DNA from: Acidimicrobiaceae bacterium
GTDB taxonomy: Bacteria > Actinomycetota > Acidimicrobiia > Acidimicrobiales > RAAP-2
Assembly (NCBI GenBank): GCA_003169675.1
Contig: PNAT01000126.1
Span: 1 to 48,049 of the forward strand
Direction: 5' to 3'
DNA: 48,049 nucleotides
The first letter of the stretch is position 1, and each line of letters starts with the position of its first letter. Below are positions 8,785 to 16,312 of the stretch, piece by piece. Position numbers and translations under genes: made by a program. The notes beneath the pieces were generated by a model. That model worked only from the letters and a program-made list of their open reading frames with translations. It ran no database searches and was not told the DNA's origin.

Positions 8785-9950
8785 ACGAGGACCGGGCGCT
8801 CCGTGAGGAGGTGAGTGGCCAGCCTCTGGTAGGCGCGAGAGATAACGGGCCATCCCATGTGTGGCGCCAGACGCGATGCTTCCGCCGCCATGCGATGGGC
8901 TAACCCCGGCTCGACCAGCACCCGACGGAGGGCATTCGACATGGCATCCGGATCATCGTGGTCGACCAAAATTCCGGCACCCCCGGACAGAAGTTCGACA
9001 GCATGGGGGAATGCTGTGGCCACCACCGGCTTCCCAGCCGCGATGGCGTCGACCAGAACACCCGATGTTGCCTGCTCCTTGGAGTCATAGGGCAGCACCA
9101 CCACGGCGCTCGTCTGAATCAATGCAGTCAGGGACGCCACGTCCCGGTACGTCGCGTCGAACGTCACTGAGTCGGAGATGCCGATACGCGATGCTTGGGT
9201 CATCCGGGCCTGCCGATAAGCCTCCCCGTGGACAGCCAGGACCTTGGGATGAGTCCGACCTGCCACCAGGTAGCGGGGCTGCACGGGCAGGTCCCTCAAC
9301 GATGCCATGGCATCCACCACCCTTTCGATGCCCTTGCCTGGTCCGATGAGCCCCCAAGTCAGCAAGGTGGGCCGGCCGACGTTGCGGGCGAGGGAAGTGC
9401 GCTTTGGCACCACCGCACCGTGCGGAATGGTCACAACCTTGCGTGGATCGACCTCGAATCGTCCACACAGCCTGTCCCGGGCCGCTTCGGACATCACGAC
9501 AACGCGATCCGCCATGTCAGCCACCTCGACCAGCACCGAGCGTTGATGTGAGCTCGGATTGGTCAGCACGGTATGGGCGATCACGATGGACGGGATGCGC
9601 AGGCCGGCCAATATCGCCAGCACCTCATCGCCGTCTTCACCGCCAAAGAGGCCGTATTCATGCTGCACCAGTGCCACGTCGGACCGGTTCAGCAAGTCTG
9701 AGCACCCAGCCACCGACACTGGTGACCCGTTCACCAACTCTCCGATGACGGGTCCGGTGGATCCCGAGATGTCGTCTCCCACCCTGACCACACTGACCTT
9801 GGCACCGTGTGCCGAGAGACCCGCCGCCAGGGCGGCGCTGAAAGTGGCCAGTCCGCAGGCGGTGGGCGGGAATGTGCTCAGGATCCCGATGGAAGGTGCG
9901 CGTGACATCAGGTCGTCAAGCGGCAGGGTGAAAGAAATGGGCACGCTCAA
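8781..9950 (-). CDS. GT4-family glycosyltransferase, first gene of the GH130 operon
   Basis: A GT-B fold transferase: IGILSTFPPTACGLATFS at the N-terminus, the QHEYGLFGGEDGD loop typical of this GT4 subgroup, TWGLIGPGKGIERVVDAM as the donor phosphate helix, and ATSGVLVDAIAAGKPVVAT in place of the usual EX7E segment. The first in-frame ATG is at 10001, but TTG at 9950 has GAGGAG six bases upstream and is my choice; an ATG at 9908 is also possible. It leads an operon of overlapping genes (alpha/alpha-barrel protein, GH130). The 371 bases upstream probably hold the promoter. The substrate is unknown; mannose is suggested only by GH130. Confidence 0.88.
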   Translation of the reverse strand: MSVPISFTLPLDDLMSRAPSIGILSTFPPTACGLATFSAALAAGLSAHGAKVSVVRVGDDISGSTGPVIGELVNGSPVSVAGCSDLLNRSDVALVQHEYGLFGGEDGDEVLAILAGLRIPSIVIAHTVLTNPSSHQRSVLVEVADMADRVVVMSEAARDRLCGRFEVDPRKVVTIPHGAVVPKRTSLARNVGRPTLLTWGLIGPGKGIERVVDAMASLRDLPVQPRYLVAGRTHPKVLAVHGEAYRQARMTQASRIGISDSVTFDATYRDVASLTALIQTSAVVVLPYDSKEQATSGVLVDAIAAGKPVVATAFPHAVELLSGGAGILVDHDDPDAMSNALRRVLVEPGLAHRMAAEASRLAPHMGWPVISRAYQRLATHLLTERPVLV

Positions 9951-10321
9951 AGAAAACTCCTCGATGAAGCTCGGTCGAGGCGTCGAACCTGCACGGGGCA
10001 TCAGCTGGTTCTACCGGCCGTCCAGCCCAAGCGAAGCGACTCTCCCAAGGGGATGAGAAGTCCATTGTACCCCGGAGTCGCCGATCATGGTCCTCGACCT
10101 TGCACGGTCACAACCGGCTTCACACAGCGTTCATGGCGAAGCGACATCTGCGCTTGCCCATGGTGGAGTCCGATTCAAGGTAGTGAGGTTTACGTGCTCC
10201 CCGGCAAGGCGCAGCTCGTGGGCGTGAATTTTGGCCCCATGCGCCGAGGGCTTGGGATGGATGAGGACAAAATACCCGCCGGCCTGACAACCCCTTCTGG
10301 GCTGACCGACTGCTGACGCCC
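9951..10321. other. Intergenic region upstream of the GT4-GH130 operon
   Basis: This stretch lies upstream of the 9950 start and downstream of the E2 gene, both on the minus strand. It probably contains the operon promoter. A TACAAT hexamer on the minus strand at 10064-10069 could be a -10 element, but I see no matching -35 at the usual distance. I see no hairpin followed by a T-run, no RNA gene and no convincing short gene. Confidence 0.5.
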
Positions 10322-11656
10322 TTAACTCAAGGCGATGAGATACGTCGGATCGACCAGCATCTGTCCTACCTCGGCCAGGAACTTCGACCCCTCGGCCCCG
10401 TCAACCAATCGGTGGTCGAACGACAGGCTGAGCGTGCACACCGACCGCAGCGCGATATCGCCTTCGAATTCCCACGGCTGGCGGTGCACTGCTCCGAGGC
10501 AAAGGATCGCCGCTTCTCCGGGGTTCAGGATCGGCGTGCCGGCATGGACCCCGAAGACGCCGATGTTGGTGATCGTGATGGTGCCGCCGGTGAGGTCGAT
10601 GGGGGTGGATCGGCCCTGTTGGGCCGTTGCCGTCAGCTCTGAGAGCGCGCGGGCGAGGTCCTGCAGGGTGAGACGGTGCGCGTCCTTGATGTTCGGCACC
10701 AGGAGCCCGCGGGGGGTGGCGGCGGCGATCCCGAGGTTCACGTAGTGCTTGGTCACGATCTCCCCGGTGGTCTCGTCCCACGTGGAGTTGAGACTCGGGT
10801 TCTCTCGCAGGGCCACAAGCAGAGCCTTGGCAACCAGAAGGAGCGGGGTCACCCGCAGACCCTCGAACACCCGGCTTGCCCCGAGACGGTCCAGCAATTC
10901 CATGGTCGGCGTGACATCCACGGTCAGGAATTCGGTCACATGGGGTGCGGTGAACGCACTGCGCACCATGGCATCCGCCATGTGCTTGCGCACGCCGGTG
11001 ATAGGGGTGCGCGTCTCGCGTGCACCGTCATTGACGCGCGAAACGGCGGTGCTCTGGCCCGGGTTCGTGGCGGGCGATGAGAGCGGCGGGATGTCAGGCA
11101 CCGCTGAGAGCACGTCGTCTCGGGTGATCACACCACCGGGACCGGTTCCGTGCACGCCGACCAGGTCGATGCCCAGCCGGCGGGCCAGGAAGCGGACTGG
11201 CGGCTTGGCCAGCACCGGTCCCGACGAGACTGTGGACACGTTCGCGGCCCAGGAAGTGGTACCGGCGGATCCGTCGGTGACACCAACTGTGGCCGGTCGG
11301 CGCGCACGGCGGCGGCTGGGCGGAGCTTCCGAAGGCCCATAGCCGACCAGTACCGCTGATGTTGATGCCCGAGCTGATGCCGGTTCGGGGGCCATTGCCA
11401 CGCCGGCGTCCTCCGACACCGAGACGACGACGATCGGATGTCCGACCAGGACAGCCTCCCCTGGTGCGGCCTTGAGCTCCGCCACCGTTCCGGCAAAGGG
11501 TGAGGGCAGCTCCACCACTGCCTTCTCGGTCTCGACTTCGACCAGGACCTGGTTGAGCTCGACCTCGTCGCCCACGTCCACATGCCACCGGACGATCTCC
11601 GCACCGGAGAGTCCTTCGCCAAGGTCGGGAAGGAGGAAGTCCCGGAGCGTCGTCAT
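10322..11656 (-). CDS. 2-oxoacid dehydrogenase E2 (dihydrolipoyl acyltransferase)
   Basis: The E2 core of a 2-oxoacid dehydrogenase complex, moving an acyl group from lipoyl to CoA. A single N-terminal lipoyl domain spans about residues 5-80 (FLLPDLGEGL, lipoyl-lysine in EVETEKAVVELPSP). It is followed by a Pro/Ala-rich linker, a peripheral-subunit-binding domain (PPVRFLARRLGIDLVGV...GPGGVITRDDV) and the catalytic domain ending in SFDHRLVDGAEG, which holds the HxxxDG active-site motif. ATG at 11656 overlaps the E1beta stop as ATGA (444 residues). It could serve branched-chain acids or pyruvate; E1 features lean towards branched-chain acids. No E3 gene lies in the window. Confidence 0.95.
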   Translation of the reverse strand: MTTLRDFLLPDLGEGLSGAEIVRWHVDVGDEVELNQVLVEVETEKAVVELPSPFAGTVAELKAAPGEAVLVGHPIVVVSVSEDAGVAMAPEPASARASTSAVLVGYGPSEAPPSRRRARRPATVGVTDGSAGTTSWAANVSTVSSGPVLAKPPVRFLARRLGIDLVGVHGTGPGGVITRDDVLSAVPDIPPLSSPATNPGQSTAVSRVNDGARETRTPITGVRKHMADAMVRSAFTAPHVTEFLTVDVTPTMELLDRLGASRVFEGLRVTPLLLVAKALLVALRENPSLNSTWDETTGEIVTKHYVNLGIAAATPRGLLVPNIKDAHRLTLQDLARALSELTATAQQGRSTPIDLTGGTITITNIGVFGVHAGTPILNPGEAAILCLGAVHRQPWEFEGDIALRSVCTLSLSFDHRLVDGAEGSKFLAEVGQMLVDPTYLIALS

Positions 11657-12633
11657 ATGGCCAGTGAGCGGTCCACGGCATCGAGGATGCGGTCTGCGTC
11701 GGGCAGGAAGGCATCCTCCAATTTCGCCGGCGGGTAGGGAACGGAGAAGCCCCCGATGCGGAGCACCGGGGCTTCGAGGCGGAAGAAGCATCGTTCCGAG
11801 ATCCGCGCCGCGATCTCGGCACCCACGCCAAGGAAGACGGACGCCTCGTGGGCGACGACGAGGCGTCCGGTCCTGCCCACCGATGCCTCAAGGGAATCGA
11901 AGTCAATGGGTGAAAGGGTCCGCAGATCGATCACCTCGAGGGAGATCCCCTCCTCGGCAGCCACGCTCGCCGCCGCCAGTGCGGTCGAGACGAGTGGGCC
12001 GTAAGTGGCGATGGTGACATCGGTCCCCGCGACGACGACGCGGGCCCGGTGGAGCGGTGCGCTTTCAAGGGAAGCCTGCTCGTCCACCTCGCCCTTCTCC
12101 CAATATCGACGCTTGGGCTCGAAAAAGATGACCGGATCTTCAGAGGCGATGGCCTGGCGAATCATGAGATGGCCATCGGCCGCGTTGCTGCAGGTCACCA
12201 CGCGCAGGCCCGCCGTGTGGGCGAAGTACGCCTCGGGTGATTCTGAGTGGTGTTCCACCGCTCCGATCCCACCCCCATAGGGGATCCGGATGGTCATGGG
12301 CATCTTCACGTCGCCCTTGGTCCGATTGTGGAGTTTCGCAACCTGGGAGACGATCTGATCAAAGGCCGGGTAGGCGAAGCCGTCGAACTGGATCTCGCAC
12401 ACGGGTCGGTAGCCCCGCATGGCCATTCCCACCGCCGTGCCGATGATGCCGGACTCCGCCAGGGGGGTATCGATGACCCGTTGCTCTCCGAATTCCTGCT
12501 GTAGTCCTTCGGTCACCCGGAAGACCCCTCCCAGCTTTCCAATGTCCTCCCCCATGAGGACCACCTTGGGATCACTCTCCATGGCGCAGCGGAGCCCTGC
12601 GTTGATCGCCTTGCCGAGGGCCATGGTGGTCAT
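11653..12633 (-). CDS. 2-oxoacid dehydrogenase E1 beta subunit
   Basis: The beta subunit of the thiamine-diphosphate-dependent E1 heterotetramer. It starts MTTMALGKAINAGLRCAM and has the hallmarks VVLMGEDIGKLGGVFRVT, DTPLAESGIIGTAVGMAM (with the cofactor-activating Glu) and the C-terminal transketolase-like PYPPAKLEDAFLP. Its 326 residues are normal for PdhB/BkdB proteins. ATG at 12633 overlaps the E1alpha stop as ATGA, so the long open extension upstream is not used. Regulation is probably shared with E1alpha through the palindrome at 13831-13849. Confidence 0.95.
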   Translation of the reverse strand: MTTMALGKAINAGLRCAMESDPKVVLMGEDIGKLGGVFRVTEGLQQEFGEQRVIDTPLAESGIIGTAVGMAMRGYRPVCEIQFDGFAYPAFDQIVSQVAKLHNRTKGDVKMPMTIRIPYGGGIGAVEHHSESPEAYFAHTAGLRVVTCSNAADGHLMIRQAIASEDPVIFFEPKRRYWEKGEVDEQASLESAPLHRARVVVAGTDVTIATYGPLVSTALAAASVAAEEGISLEVIDLRTLSPIDFDSLEASVGRTGRLVVAHEASVFLGVGAEIAARISERCFFRLEAPVLRIGGFSVPYPPAKLEDAFLPDADRILDAVDRSLAI

Positions 12634-13790
12634 GACGATTGGTCTTCCAGTCGTTCCAGATAGGCGGCGTATGACGCACGCTCTTCTTCGATCAGGGGAT
12701 GCGGCTCCGCATAGACCTGGTCGAAGAGGCTCATGGGGAGAGGCTCCACGGTGCCGATGCAGCCGCTGCGGAGCGATCGTGCCGTCTCGTCCGCCGACGT
12801 GGTGACCTGTTCGAGGTAGGCGGCGTCGATCAGTCCTTCCGCCTCGAGGAGCGCACGCACGCGGGCGAGAGGATCCTTGGCCTTCCACTCCTCCTCCTCT
12901 GCCGGGGCACGGTAGCGGGATGGGTCATCGGAGGTGGTGTGGGGTCCCATCCGGAAGGTCACCGCTTCAATCAGGGTCGGCCCCTGACCGGAATATGCCC
13001 GAGCCAGGGCGTGGCGAGTCACCGCGCACACCGCCAGCACATCGTTTCCGTCGACCCGGATACTGGGGATGCCGAATCCTTCCCCGCGCTTGGCGATGGC
13101 AAGGTGGGACTGCAGGTGCACCGGCTCTGAAATGGCCCATTGGTTGTTCTGGCAGAAGAAGACCACCGGAGCCAGAAAGGTGGCCGCGAACCCGAACGCC
13201 TCGGAGAGGTCACCCTGGCTGGTGGCACCGTCACCGAAATATGCGACGGCCGCCGAGCTCGCCCCGTCGTGTTGAATCCCCATGGCGTAGCCGGTCGCGT
13301 GCAGGGCCTGGGACCCCACGACGATGGCCGGGGTGGTCATGCCGAATTCATAGGGGTTCCAACCGGACTGGGTGGAGCCCCGCCAGAAGCGCATCATCAT
13401 GGTGGGGTCGACACCACGGCAGTAGGCGACGCCGTGCTCGCGGTAGCTGGCGAAGACGAAATCGTCCGCCCCCAACGCCCGCGCCGACCCGACCTGGGCT
13501 GCCTCCTGGCCCAGGAGAGGTGCCCAGAGTCCCAGTTGACCCTGGCGCTGCAATGCGGTCGCCTCGGCATCAATGCGGCGCACCACCACCAGATCCCGGT
13601 AGATCGAGCGCAATTCCTCCGGGCCAATGTCGGCGACCAGAGCAGCGAATGGCGACCCCGAAGTCCGGCGACCGTCCGGTCCGATGAGTTGGACCAGGTC
13701 TTGGTCCGGGGTGAGGCCCTGCGCATCGACCTGTCCTGGTGTGGGGACGGGGTTTGCTGGGACGTCTGGCCTGGCCATCACCGTGGTCAT
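12630..13790 (-). CDS. 2-oxoacid dehydrogenase E1 alpha subunit
   Basis: The alpha subunit of the ThDP-dependent E1, decarboxylating a 2-oxoacid and transferring the acyl group to E2. The ThDP motif runs from GDGATSQGDLSEAFGFA to FFCQNNQWAIS near residues 205-240. The phosphorylation-loop-like segment GPHTTSDDPSRYR near residue 300 resembles branched-chain E1alpha (BkdA) more than pyruvate-specific enzymes. ATG at 13790 has GGAAGG nine bases upstream (386 residues). It is the first gene of an E1alpha-E1beta-E2 operon. Substrate preference cannot be settled from sequence; acetoin and pyruvate remain possible. Confidence 0.94.
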   Translation of the reverse strand: MTTVMARPDVPANPVPTPGQVDAQGLTPDQDLVQLIGPDGRRTSGSPFAALVADIGPEELRSIYRDLVVVRRIDAEATALQRQGQLGLWAPLLGQEAAQVGSARALGADDFVFASYREHGVAYCRGVDPTMMMRFWRGSTQSGWNPYEFGMTTPAIVVGSQALHATGYAMGIQHDGASSAAVAYFGDGATSQGDLSEAFGFAATFLAPVVFFCQNNQWAISEPVHLQSHLAIAKRGEGFGIPSIRVDGNDVLAVCAVTRHALARAYSGQGPTLIEAVTFRMGPHTTSDDPSRYRAPAEEEEWKAKDPLARVRALLEAEGLIDAAYLEQVTTSADETARSLRSGCIGTVEPLPMSLFDQVYAEPHPLIEEERASYAAYLERLEDQSS

Positions 13791-13830
13791 CCGGCACCAC
13801 CTTCCTGCGTCGTTCACGCCATCGGAACGA

Positions 13831-13849
13831 TGTGATCAAGCAGATCACA
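13831..13849. promoter_or_regulatory. Perfect inverted repeat, likely operator of the E1alpha operon
   Basis: TGTGATC-AAGCA-GATCACA: two perfect 7-base arms with a 5-base spacer, centred about 50 bases upstream of the E1alpha ATG and about 206 bases from the divergent NTF2-like gene. Size and symmetry fit a dimeric regulator such as a GntR- or Lrp-type protein. It is not a standard Crp site, because TGTGA and TCACA are 9 rather than 6 bases apart. No regulator gene is adjacent. Confidence 0.6.
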
Positions 13850-14045
13850 GGTGAGCTTTCTGGAGCGGGTAATAAGCCCTCTGGTGCACGGAGACGCACG
13901 ATTCCTTGAATCTTTGGCGGTTGGACGCAATGTATCTGCTCACACTGGCCGCTGGAAGCTTCGCGCTCGCGCCCACGACGCAGGGTCATCCGGGCCCGTG
14001 GATGGACCCATATTGCGAGTTCGGCGCAGAGCACGCGCTCTGCGC

Positions 14046-14528
14046 ATGGAGGCAACGAGTGACGATCAGGGGCTGACCGATATCATGCCCGTGATGCCCG
14101 ATCTCATCGCGAACCCTTCGGAGGTCACACCGGCTCAGTCCAACGTGCAGACCGTCCGGGAGATCACCGAAGCGCTGGCCCGCGGCGACCTCCTCTTGGT
14201 CATGAGCAAATTGTCAAAGGACATCCGATGGGCCGTAAATGCAGCTGATCGCGATGGCGCCCCTTGGTTCCAGATCTATGAGGGCCGTAAATCCCTGCCG
14301 GACTTCTTCGCAGAGCTCGCCAAGGTCGAATTCTCAGATTTCACTTTGAAGGCGGTGGCCGGTGACGGCGACGTCGTGATCACATGGTTGCACGTGGCCT
14401 TCACGGGTCCATCCGGTCGTTCGGTCGACATGGAAGAGACGCAAATCTGGCAATTTGAAAACGGCAAGGTACGGTCGGTCGACACCCTGCTCGACACCGC
14501 AGCCGTGGCTGCCGTCTTCGCTCCTTAG
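14046..14528 (+). CDS. NTF2/SnoaL-like protein
   Basis: A roughly 160-residue protein with the cone-shaped NTF2-like fold used by SnoaL cyclases and ketosteroid-isomerase relatives. Visible family features are REITEALARGDLLLVMSKLS (helix with functional turn), DIRWAVNAA, GRKSLPDFFAELAKVEFSDF and the closing strand pair ETQIWQFENGKVRSVDTLLD. The frame is open further upstream; ATG at 14046 precedes the recognisable domain, and ATG at 14085 is an alternative. Neither has a strong ribosome site. It is the only gene in this part on the plus strand, divergent from the E1alpha operon and convergent with the hydrolase gene. Substrate is unknown. Confidence 0.8.
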   Translation: MEATSDDQGLTDIMPVMPDLIANPSEVTPAQSNVQTVREITEALARGDLLLVMSKLSKDIRWAVNAADRDGAPWFQIYEGRKSLPDFFAELAKVEFSDFTLKAVAGDGDVVITWLHVAFTGPSGRSVDMEETQIWQFENGKVRSVDTLLDTAAVAAVFAP

Positions 14529-14542
14529 CCCTTCCCCACCTC

Positions 14543-16312
14543 TTAAGCCTCTGGGGTTGCCGCCCCGTAGCAACTGAAGACGTGCTCGGTGAGCAGTTCG
14601 GTCGCCTCCAGTCGGCCGCGCCACTCGAAAAGCGAGTGCTCCAGATCAGGGATTACGTCCATGCGGAACTTCCTGTTCTGGCGCAAGCGGCGCATGGTGC
14701 GCCCTTCGCCACGCTTGAGGAGATGAGCCTCGTGATCGCCGGCGAGCACAAAGAGGTTGACGCCGGCATCAATCACCTTGGTCAAGGTGCGTGCCGGCGG
14801 CGATTCCACTGCGATCCGGTTGATGATCCACCACGCCGGGCCGGGAAGGCCTTCGACAAAAGGGCCCAGCTTTTCGTGCGCTGGCAATGCTCGAGCCCAG
14901 CCTTTGGTCGCAGCGGACGCCTGCCGGCGGGTATCGAGAGTCCCGCTCTGGAGCTCGGGCGGTGCCTTGGAACTCACCTCTGGAGGCTTGAAAGTCAGGC
15001 TGGGATTCACCGCAATGAGGCCGCGCGTCTTACCGGCGATCGCTCCTTCGACCGCATGGTAGGCACCCGAGCACAGCCCGACCAGGACGGCATTCGAAGG
15101 GTCGCCGGGCGACGCGGCGCGCAGCACATCGAGTATGTCGTCCAGCGCCTCGGGGGAATAGACGACGTGAGGTAGTTGGTCCTTTGCCATTGGACTATCA
15201 CCCACGCCAACCAGGTCGAAGCGGATGACACGAAAGCCCGCTTCGGCCCACCGGCGCGCCAGAGTCACCCACAGCCGCGCCGGTCCGACATGATCGATCT
15301 CCCCCGCGTTGAAGAAGAAGATCGTGGGCAACGCGGTACCAGCTCCGACCGTGTTCTGGCTCGCTCCAGGGACGCCCGGTGCCCCCATTTCCTCTTCGGC
15401 GCCATGGCGGGTGGTCACCATGCCGAACAAGCTCTTGGGCCCAAGCGTGACCGGTCGTTCGTCAATGCACACACCGTCTGACGCCGTTCCGACGATAGCC
15501 AGACTTCGCCCCGCGGCCTCCACGTCGATCTCCACCATCGGTTCCGCATTGGGGTGATTGGCCAGCCAATCAACAATCGCCTCAATTGTGGCGTCCGGCA
15601 TGACGGTGGCGTGAGGAAGAACATCGACCAGGTCTTCCTGTCCCGAAATAGCCATGCGCTCAACATTGGGCATGTCAAGGCGCTCGTTCATTCGCCGATC
15701 GCCCTTACGACCGGACCGCATGAGCAAAAGGACCCTTTCGGCAAGCAGCCCGTCCTGGTCGGCGATGGCCACGGCCGACAGCTGCTCCACCGTCTCCTTG
15801 TCGTAGACCAAACCGGGCGTCTCAATTGCGCCATCGTCATGGGACTTGGTGCCCAGCGCCACGGACCACAGCACGCTCTGCTCCCGGAGGAACGTCCGAC
15901 CAGAAGCACACGGGTCCCACAAGACAAGATCGTCGATGGTGGCGGGTCCCGATCCGAACGCTTCCGCGCTGAGGGTTGCACCCACCCGCAAGCCCACCAC
16001 TCCAAGGCGCCCGAGCCCAAGACCCCGCACGAAATCCACCGCCTGGCGAATACTCCTCAGCCACGCAGCCGTCCGTTCCGGGTCCTCCTGTCGGCCGGTT
16101 GAGTCCCCCGTTCCGTCATAGTTGAACCGCAAGGCGACAAGACCTGCCTCGGCCAATCGATCAGCCAAGAGTCTGACGGTGAGATGTGCACTCACTGCTT
16201 CTATGCCCATGGTTGGACAGAGCACCACGCCGCCACGGGCACGCCCGTCTTGCGGGACGTGCAACCATCCGAACAACGGGCGATCTTCGGGGCCGAACCA
16301 AATTGGTTTCAC
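14543..16312 (-). CDS. Two-domain alpha/beta hydrolase with altered nucleophile sites
   Basis: A 589-residue cytoplasmic protein made of two alpha/beta-hydrolase domains. Domain 1 (residues 1-255) has LCPTMGIEAV, the oxyanion-side loop FNYDGTGDSTG, and GLRVGA at 107-112, where arginine stands in place of the nucleophilic serine. Domain 2 (about 325-589) has FDLVGVGDS and GLCSGA at 412-417, putting cysteine in the nucleophile position, with a late DLEHSLFEW supplying the histidine. Similar double or cysteine-type hydrolases occur in exopolysaccharide/exosortase gene sets. GTG at 16312 overlaps the GH2 stop (GTGTGA), tying it to the carrier-protein operon; it may be the enzyme that off-loads or transfers the carrier-bound acyl group (inference). 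Confidence 0.82.
   Translation of the reverse strand: MKPIWFGPEDRPLFGWLHVPQDGRARGGVVLCPTMGIEAVSAHLTVRLLADRLAEAGLVALRFNYDGTGDSTGRQEDPERTAAWLRSIRQAVDFVRGLGLGRLGVVGLRVGATLSAEAFGSGPATIDDLVLWDPCASGRTFLREQSVLWSVALGTKSHDDGAIETPGLVYDKETVEQLSAVAIADQDGLLAERVLLLMRSGRKGDRRMNERLDMPNVERMAISGQEDLVDVLPHATVMPDATIEAIVDWLANHPNAEPMVEIDVEAAGRSLAIVGTASDGVCIDERPVTLGPKSLFGMVTTRHGAEEEMGAPGVPGASQNTVGAGTALPTIFFFNAGEIDHVGPARLWVTLARRWAEAGFRVIRFDLVGVGDSPMAKDQLPHVVYSPEALDDILDVLRAASPGDPSNAVLVGLCSGAYHAVEGAIAGKTRGLIAVNPSLTFKPPEVSSKAPPELQSGTLDTRRQASAATKGWARALPAHEKLGPFVEGLPGPAWWIINRIAVESPPARTLTKVIDAGVNLFVLAGDHEAHLLKRGEGRTMRRLRQNRKFRMDVIPDLEHSLFEWRGRLEATELLTEHVFSCYGAATPEA

Noticed and set aside
10053-10316. Plus-strand 87-residue open frame
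   Set aside because: Composition is not protein-like, there is no ribosome site, and it covers the presumed promoter of the minus-strand operon.
13831-13849. Crp (cAMP receptor) binding site
   Set aside because: The TGTGA and TCACA half-sites are 9 bases apart, whereas Crp sites need 6.
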